NCBI RefSeq assembly: GCF_001411555.2
Contig: NC_049914.1
Span: 14,834,798 to 14,898,797, forward strand
Direction: 5' to 3'
Source of the DNA: Juglans regia
Lineage: Eukaryota; Streptophyta; Magnoliopsida; Fagales; Juglandaceae
Length of the DNA: 64,000 bases
A program made the translations under genes and the position numbers. The notes beneath the pieces are model-generated. The model was not told the origin of the DNA. It searched no databases and was given only the letters and a program-made list of their open reading frames with translations. Below are positions 23,486 through 34,100 of this stretch, piece by piece (position 1 is the first letter of the stretch; every line of letters starts with the position of its first letter).

Positions 23486-25740
23486 CACAATACAAAAGGC
23501 AAATTACATCATGAAGTCAAATTACAAGGGAACAGCTACATCATAAGGCTGCATGAAACCACTAAAGTACAAAGAATGATTCACACCGGGAAGCTCAAAC
23601 ATTCCAATGAACTGCCTGCAGTGCCATCTACTCCACGCGTGCATGTATAAGAGAAAATTCCTTGGGAGGATCCGATATCGCAAATCCTACCGAGACCAAC
23701 TCAGCGACCATGAACGATGACTACAAAACAGCAGAACCGATGAAGTCGACCTTACGAGCGCAACATAGATCGAGGACCGCCACCATTACGATGTTTCGAT
23801 AACGCCAGAGATAGTCAACGAACCAAAAAAGGCAAATCACACCGTATGGTCGCATGGGTCCCAAGGAAGAGAAGTGTTCTGGTGGAAAGGAGCTCACAGG
23901 CACAAGGAAACAAGATAGTAGACTGCGGTTGTCTGTCTTGTGAACGGCGGCGAAGATAGCACCAAGAACTAGGACACCTCGGGGCCAACCTCGACAAAAT
24001 ATTTCAACCGAATCGAAGAGATTATGATATCAAGAGAAGCAAAATTGAAGAAGAAGGTGGCAGCCACAGCGACCAAGCCATTCACCACTGCAACAAAAGC
24101 ACTTCTCCACTGTGAACAACCAGGCAGGAAGTTTGGTTGTAGAGAAGCTTTTGAAGTGAAGCCTCTTAAGCAAAAGGGCAAGAACAAGGAAGCATAATAA
24201 GCAAAAAGGCATAAATGAGAACGAAGGGTTCGAAGCTCCACCAACAAAAATGGGTGGCTCCACCGTTTGAAACAAGCACCACCGCAACTGGAAGCGGCCT
24301 AATTGCCACCAGAGGATTTGTTGCCCACTAGGATGTGAAGAATACATCAAAGCAACAGAGGATATAAAAATAATGCAAAGAACTTCGAAAGGAAAGAAAG
24401 ACATACGTAAGTAGGATGGGAACTCTAACTACAAAAATGGTCCTTATATAGGCTGGGTGGATACTTGACCTGCTCAAGCATCATAACTCCACAAGTCACC
24501 ACCGGGCACCACGTGTCCCCTCCCCAAAGAACCAAAATTTCTCGATTATTGCAACTACAGCATCATGTATCTGTTGATGTGATAGGTGTGAGTTATTGCC
24601 AATAAAGAACGGAGCCATTAAGCAGAAATCGAAGGGACATCGTTTGATGAAGAAACTTAACTGAAGTTGTATTGCCACGTACGTAAAGAAAAAAAATGAA
24701 CTGTCGCCCAAAACAAGCCAGAAAGCTAACGGGGCATGAGAAGAATTCTTCGCCGACTAGTCTGGAAAAAACTATCAAGGTAACCATGCCATGAAGGTTT
24801 GCTCCTATCTAAGTGCTACCCGGCCTGGGAATGATGAATAACCAACAAGGCAGACCGCCCAGAAGTCAACCTAACAACCCATGCCAGTCACAGTAGTTAA
24901 ATACTCCAGTTTGTTCCCTTAAAACTTGTATGAATTCTATTTCACTAATGCAACTATTTTATGTGGCGTGAAAATCAATTGGTGATAATCAATAAAGTCA
25001 ACGCCACTGAGTAGGAACCACGTCAACCCTCCTTTGTAAAACTAAAATGGAGGGTATGCCTAGAAGGTTGTCTTGTAAGCAGACCGGTCCCTGGCCGCAG
25101 GAAAAACAAAGCCTCCACCAGTGGAACCTCCCCCAGCAAAGCGGAAGATGCCAATGGGGTAGGCTGGGAGGAAAGCAAAGCCACCACCGACACGACCACC
25201 AGAATAACAACCACGGCAATAGCTGCATACCCAGAGCTACCATCTGCAGAGAAAAAACAAGCTCAGCGTGACCGACTAGTGGGGTAGGTGGGGGCATTGC
25301 GGGCTCTTACCTGTGTTCTCCAGGTTGACCGCACAATGACGAGGAAGAAAGGAAAAAGAAACAAAGGCAAAGGCAAAATGAAGCAAAAATGTGTGCATCA
25401 ACTAGTATGTCTTTATGTACAAGCCGCCGAACAACAAAATGCGGATATATGTCAAAAAAAAAAAAGGAAATGAGGGGGTACAACAAGGTGCACAAAAATC
25501 CTATATTTCCACGCCAAGAGCCCTGGCCTTAATAGCAGTAAAAGCAGGGTTGCCAAACTCAATGGTCACAGGAACGAGGTTGGCCAGGTCCTCTGACGCC
25601 GGCAAAGGTACGAAAGCAATTGGCATCTCATTTCTCCCCGGATCGCAGTTGGATTTGAAGGATGCCTCACTAGTAGGGATGTTGCTAGGCGCAAGTCGCT
25701 GGAGGAACTTGGCAAAGGATCTTGAACGCAGCTCCGGGCT
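23486..25740. other. Internal non-coding part of the Tat-like element
   Basis: About 2.2 kb, moderately GC-rich, with many short ORFs on both strands but none with a recognisable domain. The absence of RT (FADD/YVDD-type), RNase H and integrase motifs here is the reason for calling the element non-autonomous. Confidence 0.5.
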
Positions 25741-25744
25741 CTAA

Positions 25745-27965
25745 AGAAGGAATGACAGCATCAATTTGTGGCCCTCATTAATCCCTTACTCCCATGCCTT
25801 ATCACAAAGAGTCGATAACCACCTTAGTTGCTTGTGTAAGGAAAGGTTGGCGCCCTAGAGGCTCATGCGTAGCTGCTCTAACCGGTCGACCTCTCCGTGC
25901 AACTACTTTCTCTCCACCTGTTCTCTAGAGAGGTTGGCCTGGAGACTTTGATTGAGCCACTCCAGTCGGGTCTATTTCTCCTCCCACTTTTGCTTATGCT
26001 TTTGAAGATGACGCTCTGACTTTTTCAGCCTCTTGCGCTCACCCGAGAAGGCCTGCCTTATCTCCTCAAGCTCGGATTTCAACGGTTCATTCTCTTCCTT
26101 GTTGCCACGAGCACGGTCCAAACTCTCCAAAGCAGCTGCCTCATGATTGTCCACAATAAATTTCGCGAGCTGAGAAGTGCCCTAACGACGCAAAAAACAA
26201 TACTAAGAAAGGAGAAAGAACGAAAACAAAAGAAAGGCAGGAAATGAGCAGTCAAACCTCACGGAAGAAAGACAATAGACACTCGACAACCTGCCCAATA
26301 GCTTCATCTCGGCCCCCTTCCATAGCTAGTTGGGACAAGGAATGAAGGGTCTTCACAAGGTCGGGAAATTCAAGAAGCTCCTTGGGAACCTCAAAAGGAG
26401 CAATCGTATCCTCACTTAAGCACCCCGAGAAGGGCCCAATGGCAACATTCGGAAGAGGGTCGCCACCTGCGAGAGGCACTACATGAGTAAGCGGGGTGAC
26501 AAATGGGATCCCCAAACAGCCATCAACCTGGACCAAAGAATTAGCAACAGAAGACATCGGACTCTCAAGAATCTCAACAATGGGAGAAGACTGACCTCCT
26601 AGGCAACCTTTTGCATCAACTTAAAGGCTTCTCCTCCCTCGCTGGCCTCCTCACGTAAGTGATTCCCGGTGGCCGAACGAGATGAGGAAGGGGGAGACAG
26701 CCAAGAAGAAGAATGTTGTTCCCCCTAGGGAGGGGAAGATGTGAAAATACTCTCGAGGAGATTGCCAATGTCAATCTCAAACCCGAGTGCCTCGCCAATC
26801 ATCGTGGGAGGGGGCACCACAGGAAGACTACCCGCCTGTCCACCAGCCGCAAGCAGTGTAGAGGCTGCCTCGGTAATCGGATGACTACCTTCCAAAGCAG
26901 CCACGTGCCGCTCCAAGGGGTCCTAAGCCTTGGGAAGGGGCTTGTCCTCAGCCAGGACCTTCTCCTTACGAGACTTCTTCCCTTTATCTGGAATAGGAAG
27001 GTCCGGGGCAAAGTAACCTGTGGCCGCACAACCAGTGACCTGTCACCAGAAGAAAGGTGCCCCAAAGGAGGCAGGGAACTTTCCAAACATGCTTCAAAAA
27101 GTAGAACCTCAGAACGAATGCCGTTGGGGTGTTTCTGCACCCACTCCTACACGATCGCAAGGCATGTTGATTCATAGGGGGTGGCTATTGGATGCATGGC
27201 CTTGTCCTCCAGAAGTGTTCCCCAATCTGTCTGTATGGAAAACTCTCGATGGCCCACTTGTCCCACCAGAAACTCCCAACCGCGGCCCAAGACAAAGAAG
27301 AACTTAAGAAACCAGTCTTTTACCTTACGATACCATTGCTCCAAGGTAACTAAGGCGTGGGACGCCTTGAAACTGCACACGTTCCCTTTTAAGCGAAGCA
27401 CCCTATGCGCAAGAAGAAACTCACGTCCAGTAAGGACAGCATCTTCTAGGTAGGACTCCAACAGAGCCCCCCGCCAAATAATGCTGCAGTAGATTAGTAA
27501 CCTCCAGGCGTTCAAGTGCAGTTGTGAAGGAGCCAAACCCAAGCAGTCCAGAAGTTCGCGGATGGGCCGAGGAAATGACAGTCTCAAACCGCACGAAAAC
27601 ATGGAAGGATATATGGCTACTTTGTTGGAGTGGCCCTCTGAGTCAACAGCACCCTCGTCAGGATCCGAGACTTCAAAGGCAACGGATTCTGGCACTCGAT
27701 ATGTAAGGGCTAGGGAGGCCAATGTGGACTTGTCAGTAGACGAACGCCACCCACTGCCCAAAAACACTGGACCAATGTCGGCAGAAACAAGGGGTTGCAC
27801 AGATTTTTCATAAGCCATCACTTCCGGAGTGCAAAGTAACAGAGGAACCGGTTGGAAAGAAGGAGAATTGAAAGTACAAGAATGGCAAGAAAATCGCAGA
27901 GTAATGAGAGCAAGCTGGGGCTCACTCCCACGTTTTATAAAAGAAGGTAACTGGCAGACTTCCAT
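25745..27965 (-). pseudogene. Antisense ORF of Tat-like elements (gypsy-type putative transposon domain)
   Basis: Minus-strand protein remnant. The N-terminal frame (27965-27147, 272 codons; a later Met at 27818 is the more likely start) contains YPSMFSCGLRLSFPRPIREL, LDCLGLAPSQLHLNAWRLL and LEQWYRKVKDWFLKFFFV, matching the pattern of the plant 'putative gypsy type transposon' domain (PF04195-like). Downstream the frame breaks, then 26557-26252 and 26154-25972 give hydrophilic sequence; the latter (KSELEEIRQAFSGERKRLKK, KHKQKWEE) is a coiled coil, as is usual for the C-terminal half of these proteins, and coiled-coil reading continues to about 25745. The function in the element is unknown. 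The opposite orientation to gag is characteristic. Frame shifts and stops indicate decay. Confidence 0.6.
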
Positions 27966-28172
27966 AAGTCATCACAACCAGGTTACATGCCGCTTCAATT
28001 TCTGGAAATGTAGTTCATGAAGCGACATCTAAACGGAGAGCTGCTTGACAACTCTTCATTAATAAGTTTGGAAAGTTGAGCCCATCATGAGGAGAAGCCG
28101 TCAGAAGCAACCAACCCTCAGAAGCTTCCCAGACAGAGGAAAAAAGTACCTGACCTCGGGAAAAGGGTGGGG

Positions 28173-28893
28173 TGATTCATGATAGAATTCCGACCGTACT
28201 CGTCCTATGAGAATCAACTGGATAACTGTGTGGGGGATTTTCCCCCTACCCGAGGCCCAGTCAAGCTCATCCAAGGATAAAAGGGCACAGATCTGGCCAC
28301 CTAAGAGGATCCCCTGTACACAACTTGTAAGAGTGACGGTGCAGCAGGAGATAGGACTCGTCGGGACTCGTTGGTTTGAGGTTCCTCGAATAATATCTAG
28401 TCATCGAGTGCCCTCCCACATAGCAAGCGCAACGTGAGGAGGATCGTCGAACTACTAATAGAGAAAGCATGAACGGACTAGGGGAAAAGCATACCAAGGG
28501 GAGAAGGCTGGAGAACCATGCCACATGTAATGGATCTGCAGCCTAGGAGACACGCCACATTAATGGAACCGTTGCAGGACCACGCCACATTTAAAGATTC
28601 TGACAAATGAACAGTGCGAAGACTCCAGATATCATAGCGACAGGCTTGGTCCTCTCACCGAACTTTTAGTATAAATAGTCGATCCTAAGTATGAGGATAC
28701 TCTCTCTGACTTTTTGAGCTTTCTTACTTATTTACTATACTCCAAGAACATTTACTGACTTTGGCATCGGAGGCTCTCTCGGCCCCCAGGCCGCCCTCTC
28801 AAAGCCGCATACATTTCTCTCTTTGCAGGGCCCGTTGGGAAGACCTGAGTTGTTGGAGCTAACCCAAAGGTGTGCAAAACACGACATCAACAC
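28173..28893 (+). repeat. 3' LTR of the Tat-like element
   Basis: A purine tract GGGAAAAGGGTGGGG (28158-28172) is followed by TG at 28173, a plausible polypurine-tract/LTR junction; an alternative start is TGTGTGGGGGATTTTCCCC near 28227. The LTR holds a TATA (GTATAAATAG, about 28670), a T/C-rich leader and GACTTTGGCATCGGAGG, a string common in Tat-group LTRs. The end near CATCAACA (28893) is approximate. The expected partner LTR is not present in the window. Confidence 0.5.
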
Positions 28894-28902
28894 TGAGAGT
28901 TC

Positions 28903-29430
28903 AAGTAAATCTCACCCTCGTGAACCCATTACCATTTCCTCCGGAATGATAGAAGTTGTGACAAGACCAGCTACAACGAATAGGATGAACCGCTAGCTTC
29001 AGATGGTTGAGGATGAGCCGCTAGCTTCAGATGGTTGAGGATGAGCCTAATTTGGAGAAGAGGTCGGACTTGAGATTAACATTCATAGCATTGACTCTAT
29101 ATACTATCGAGCAGATGAAAGAGTTGATCTGATTATGTTGTATCTGTATCAAGAGAGATTCTATCTCCCACTTTATGTTGAACTTTTATGTGGACCTCTT
29201 AAGTGAGAATGTACCTATTTATGGTTTAATAATCATTAGGATGTTTAGTTCATTCTGGCATCTAATATTTTTGTCTCCTTTATTTTTACTGCGATTATTG
29301 CATACTGTTAGTTGTATACTAGGATACACTACATATTAATTGTCATGACTAAGGATATGTAATCATGTGTTTCATGTCCTAACGCTCCAAGTCTCCGTTC
29401 CATCCCAAGCGGTGACCTGGGGGCGTCACA
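28903..29430 (-). repeat. Truncated LTR starting TGTGACGCCCCC
   Basis: Read on the minus strand from 29430, the sequence starts TGTGACGCCCCCAGG, the typical beginning of several Ty3/Gypsy LTRs, and directly abuts the Copia fragment. The far end is uncertain. Confidence 0.35.
28983..29047. repeat. 28-bp tandem duplication
   Basis: GGATGARCCGCTAGCTTC... occurs at 28983 and 29011 with one difference, and the first nine bases recur at 29039: a perfect 28-base period over 2.3 copies. Confidence 0.85.
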
Positions 29431-30319
29431 GGTGCACACAAGGGTTTGGTAAAAACATTTGCTACCTGATCAATGCCCGAAATGTGTTCAAGAGAAATAA
29501 GATTACATGCAACTTGCTCTCGGACAAAGTGGACATCAATCTCTATGTGTTTAGTTTGATGATGAAACACAAGATTTTTAGCCATGTGCAAGGCACTCAA
29601 ATTGTCATAATATAAGACTGGTATTTTAAGACAGTAGAGAGAGATTGAGAAGGTGAATAAATCACATGACTTCAGCTATAGTAGTTGTAAGAGCCCAATA
29701 CTCAGCTTTAGCTGTGGAACAAGATACAATGACCTATTTCTTAGCACCCCAAGATAGTAGTTTATTGCCAAGAAAAATGGCGAAACCAGTGGTGTATCAA
29801 CAATCATCCCGTGAGCCTACCCAATCAGCATCACAATACGCACGAAGAGCAGTCATTCAAGTGGGAGCAAAGTGAAGTCTAAGATGAAGGGTGCCTTTGA
29901 GATAACGAAAGATTCGTTTGACAATAATGAGATGTGTATCACAAGGACTTTGCATGAACTGACACACCAGATTTATTGCAAATGCTATGTTAGGATGAGT
30001 CAATGTCATATATTGCAAAGATCCAACCATTTGACAATACAAGGTGGGATCATTAAAAGGAGTACCATTTGCAGCCGATAGTAGAGCACTCGATCGAGGC
30101 TAGTGGGGTCGAAACAAGTTTAGCACCATCTAAGCCAAACTTATGTAGCAATGAGAAAACATATATGGTCTAGGTGAGAGTGAGAACTCAGCTCGAATAA
30201 CTTGGATGCTCAAAAAATAATGCAAGTCACCAAAATCTTTCATGTGAAATGAAGAGGATAAATGAGAAATAAACTGAGCAATCCGAGTAGAAGACCTTCT
30301 AGTAACTATGAGGTCAAAA
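29431..30319 (-). pseudogene. Ty1/Copia pol fragment (RT end and RNase H)
   Basis: Minus strand reads DLIVT... FHMKDFGDLHYFLSIQV, then VGSLQYMTLTHPNIAFAINL and KRIFRYLKGTLHL, the C-terminal part of Copia reverse transcriptase. RNase H follows (YTTGFAIFLGNKLLSWGAKK, STAKAEYWAL) and ends with QTKHIEIDVHFVREQV and DQVANVFTKPL. Stops and frame changes interrupt it. It begins just after the YVDD position, where a palindromic MITE abuts (30320), and ends where another LTR begins (29430). No LTR of its own was recognised. Confidence 0.85.
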
Positions 30320-30436
30320 TTATTTTGTTTTAAAATTTGAAAAAGTTAAATTGTTTATTTATTTTATATAGAAGTTTAAAAAAATTGTAATGATTAAATG
30401 AAATGAAATAATTTGTGCAATCAAACGATGCCTAAG
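30320..30436. mobile_element. Palindromic MITE, copy D (partial)
   Basis: Partial fourth copy: ATTTGAAAAAGTTAAATTG, ATGAAATGAAATAATTTGTG and CAATCAAACGATGCCTAAG match one half of the family. It abuts the broken edge of the Copia fragment. Confidence 0.5.
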
Positions 30437-31150
30437 TTGTATAAGTTATAAACATAGTTTCATTTATCAACATCGGTAAAGTACATATGTACTAATAAAG
30501 TAATTTGTAAATAAGTTTGAACTCATTTAAAAAATAAATGAATCGATATAAAATGCAATTCAAGAAGTTTAATTGAAATACAAAACTAAAAGACAATTTG
30601 AGCATTTAATATTGATTTGGGCTGGCTTTACTGCCTGCTTGTGTATAACATTTTCTGATTTTTCAAATATTTAATTTACTTGCCATTAATGCCTTCATAT
30701 GGTTGAGTCATATCCACAGTGATAAGCGTGCTTTAGTTCAATTTTGCGAAAGGGAGAAAACAAACAAACAAAAAACAAACAAGAAAGAAAGAAAGAAAGA
30801 ATGCTGTTGAGTGTGCTACGAAATCACACTCTGCACACCACTTAAAAATATGTAATTTTATTTTTTTATTATCATATTTCATATTTTATACATATAAAAT
30901 ATGAAGGTAAAAGAATAAAATCATATTTTTTTAAGTAGTGTACAAGAGTTTGAGGCTTATATCTAAAAATTTTCACTAATATATTCTAATTGCTGACAGA
31001 AACTTCTGGTTCAAACATTTCCAACAGTTCAACTGACGCAATCTTATTTTAAGAAGGAATGGCATTGGGCATAAATTCTTGCCTCTGCTGTGGCCCTTAT
31101 CTGAAGACTTATCTTCTTTATTGCAGCAAACAATAATAGAATAAGATAAT
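30437..31150. other. Intergenic DNA downstream of the 4CL-like gene
   Basis: AT-rich, with an (GAAA)n run near 30782-30801 and an imperfect inverted pair around 30833-30950 (ACTTAAAAATATG and the reverse CATATTTTTTTAAGT) suggesting a small MITE. No gene is supported. Confidence 0.4.
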
Positions 31151-31161
31151 ATTCATCACTT

Positions 31162-34100
31162 TCACATTTTCGACCGCACTCTCTCGATGAGCTCTCTTCT
31201 AAGAATCTTTCCTGAAGCAGACTTGGGGACTTTGTTTATGAATGTCACTCTCCTTAATCTTTTGAATGGTGCGACCTATAGTGAAAAGGAAAAATCAGAT
31301 TATGGAAGAGTAATCTTATTATATTATATGAAGATTGCCCCCTAAATTCACCTTCTTCTTCTTTTTTTTCTTTTCCTTTTGTGCTTCTTACCTGATTAGC
31401 AATGAATTTCATAGCATCTTCTTCAGTCAGAGAACTGTTTGGCGAGCGAACAATATATGCAACTGGGACTTCACCAGCTTCAGCATCAGGAAATCTGAAA
31501 AATGGAAATGACTCGGCATTTAATGATGTGTCCATAAAATATGAATACATAGATTTTAAAAAATTAATTAATGTGAGTGATAAGATTTCGCATGTGTTGA
31601 ACTTACGGGATTACAACAGCATCTAATATCTCAGGGTGAGAAATAAGCAATCCTTCAAGTTCAGCTGGTGCAACCTAGTGAGAATTGAAGAAAATTACAA
31701 AAAAATTTAAAATGAAAAATGAAAATAGTGAAAACTATAATTGTTTCCCTAAAGCTCAAGTCTACACGAAAGCTTAAGTCTTTTTTTTTTTTTTTTTTTG
31801 ATACATTGGGGGAAGGGGGTCGAACCCATGATCTCCATTTTGGAGATGTGGGTCTTGTGCCATCGGGCCACATGCCCTTGGCAAAGCTCAAGTCTTTAAA
31901 TAGTGCATGAAAGGTAATTTTATCTTTTAAGAATATCTCGCGTGAGTTGATGCTGAGTTTTGATGATGGGGCCAGTGACACTGAAACATTTTGGATTTGG
32001 GATATAAGAAGTCAAATTTATGAATTCAGGAGGGAAGAGGGTGGTAGTTCATAAGAAAAACTAAATGTAATTGACCTTTATTTTAGTTTACATGGTTGGC
32101 CAAGGACTTGGGTTGAGTAATTTCTTTTATCGTTAAACAAGATTTTATTTGATCATAAGAACAGGCAAAAAGCAAAAGACTTGGGTTGGGTGTTACACCA
32201 AATGTTTGAATATCTCAGCACAAATTAACCAACGTTCTCATCTCTAAAACTGTTATGTTGTTTTGACATATAGTCACTATATCAGTTAAGCCAACATCGA
32301 GGCATACCTGTATATCAGAAATCTATCTACCTATTATAATCTAAGAAGAATTTAAATGTAAGATCACCTTGCCCAGAAGACAATCAGTACGAAAACAAAA
32401 ATGCAATGCATCGACTACAAGAGCAAAATCTTAGCAAAAAAGGAAAGTAAATCACACCAAGCAGCAAAATCACGGGAGACGTTGCTGCATTCATTCAACT
32501 GAAAGAACTTTTCATGGCAGAACCATATCATTAAAACGCTTTCAATATCACAATATATTGTGTACTCAAAAGACAAGCCAACTTGTTCCCTTCATACACA
32601 ATATTATTTGGACAAATTACAATTTCTACCGTCATGTTACCACTCATTTTTCAGTGTCTTCCCTATATTAAGTGATTTGAATGTGCTCCCTAAACTACCA
32701 ATGGATTTCAATGTGACCAAGAGTGCACATTAGAACCGAATGTTTTTCGGGTGCATATTGCAACTTTTTGTAGTTTATGGTACATAATGGAATCCATCGG
32801 TGGGTTATGATGCACACTACAACTTGTCATAGTTAAGGGTACGCATTGAAAAATAAGTGGCAAATCACAAGTGCAAAATGTAATTTCTTGTATTATTAAA
32901 AAACAAAGTAGCAGGCAGGATTTGGCATACCTGAAAACCTTTGCACTTGATGAGCTCTTTAATTCGGTCAACAACATAAAGTTGTCCATTTGCATCAAAA
33001 TATCCAAGATCTCCTGTGTGTACCCAACCCTTTTTATCTATTGTCAGTTTGGTGGCCTGGGGATTGTTGTAATAACCTGAAAATGAGTTTTTCAGTTCTT
33101 GTGTTAAATATCCAAAAGTAAACTATAAGAAAATTCCTAGACCACCTTAAATGAATGCAGAGCTTGCGTGCAAATTAAAGAAAGGGTAGGTGACACCATG
33201 TCAAGCTGGTACCAATTTTGCTGTAAAGACCAACCATATGGAAGAAACATGCTGAACATCATCGCAGAGTGAGGTCACTAACTAAACTCCATTGACTTGT
33301 AAATGGCATGATTACCAAGCACGCTATCGGGGGGAAGGGACAAACCTTGTTTTTGATACGCTAATTGGAATATCTGCAAAGTTTAAAAAGTGTATCGAAA
33401 TGCTTATGAAATGAATTCCACTATTTAACCTCACAACAGGGAACCTTGTGTCTTTTGATTAAACTAAAAAGCCATGAGTGAGAGGAAGTTATACTTCATT
33501 TAATGTATTTGAGAAGGGCATATGACATATGGACAAGAAAACTTATTGCTCGTATTAGATGGAATATTAGCAAGCATTGCCTTTCATATAGAGATCAGAG
33601 TAGCCGTGATCTAGCTGTTAAAGTGTGTACTTCTTAAGCAGACCATCAGAATCAAAGTGGACATCTATGTTTTGATAAGTAAAAAGAATTTCATTAAAAG
33701 AGCAAAAGGTGCAATACAAAAACACAGAATATATATAACACACCTATCTAAAAAAAGAAAACGTAACAAGAAAATCATGTAAATTGAGCCCATTGAAGGG
33801 ACATCTATTCAAATATAACTAACAGAGCAGGGGATTGAAGTGGTTATAAGAACGAACTCCTCATTTAAATATGCAACTGCACTTCAACACTCCTAATTTG
33901 GCGGTGACCCTACTCATCTGGCAAGAGTAATTGAGTCACCCTCACCCAATTCAAGTTCCTATAGCCCAAAGTATATGCGGTTACACAATGCGAAAGGGAA
34001 AAACATAATCTATGGGAGACTAAAGCGGTTGAAGTCTTAGAGTTATTATCAGTGCAGACATTTGACGGATGGTTCTTAAATGTTAAACAGGACCAGGTAT

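Larger units (their letters stand above)
19120..28893 (+). mobile_element. Non-autonomous Tat-like Ty3/Gypsy element, 5' LTR missing
   Basis: Assembled from consecutive parts with one character: gag (19120-20110), protease (20500-21012), a tandem array (21366-22500), about 2 kb of non-coding internal DNA, a large antisense ORF remnant (25745-27965, minus) and a 3' LTR (28173-28893). No reverse transcriptase, RNase H or integrase motif was found between protease and the antisense ORF. Tat/Ogre-group elements are known for an extra antisense ORF near the 3' LTR and for internal tandem repeats, which fits. The 5' LTR is not present upstream of gag. A 654-bp hAT MITE is inserted at 22824. Confidence 0.6.

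Noticed and set aside
26713..27307. Plus-strand open frames in the Tat-like element
   Set aside because: They overlap the antisense ORF, have no recognisable domain, and the minus frame has family-like motifs.
31786..31882. Possible tRNA gene
   Set aside because: A and B boxes are present, but there is no cloverleaf of usual length, and the poly(A) tail and target duplication identify a SINE.
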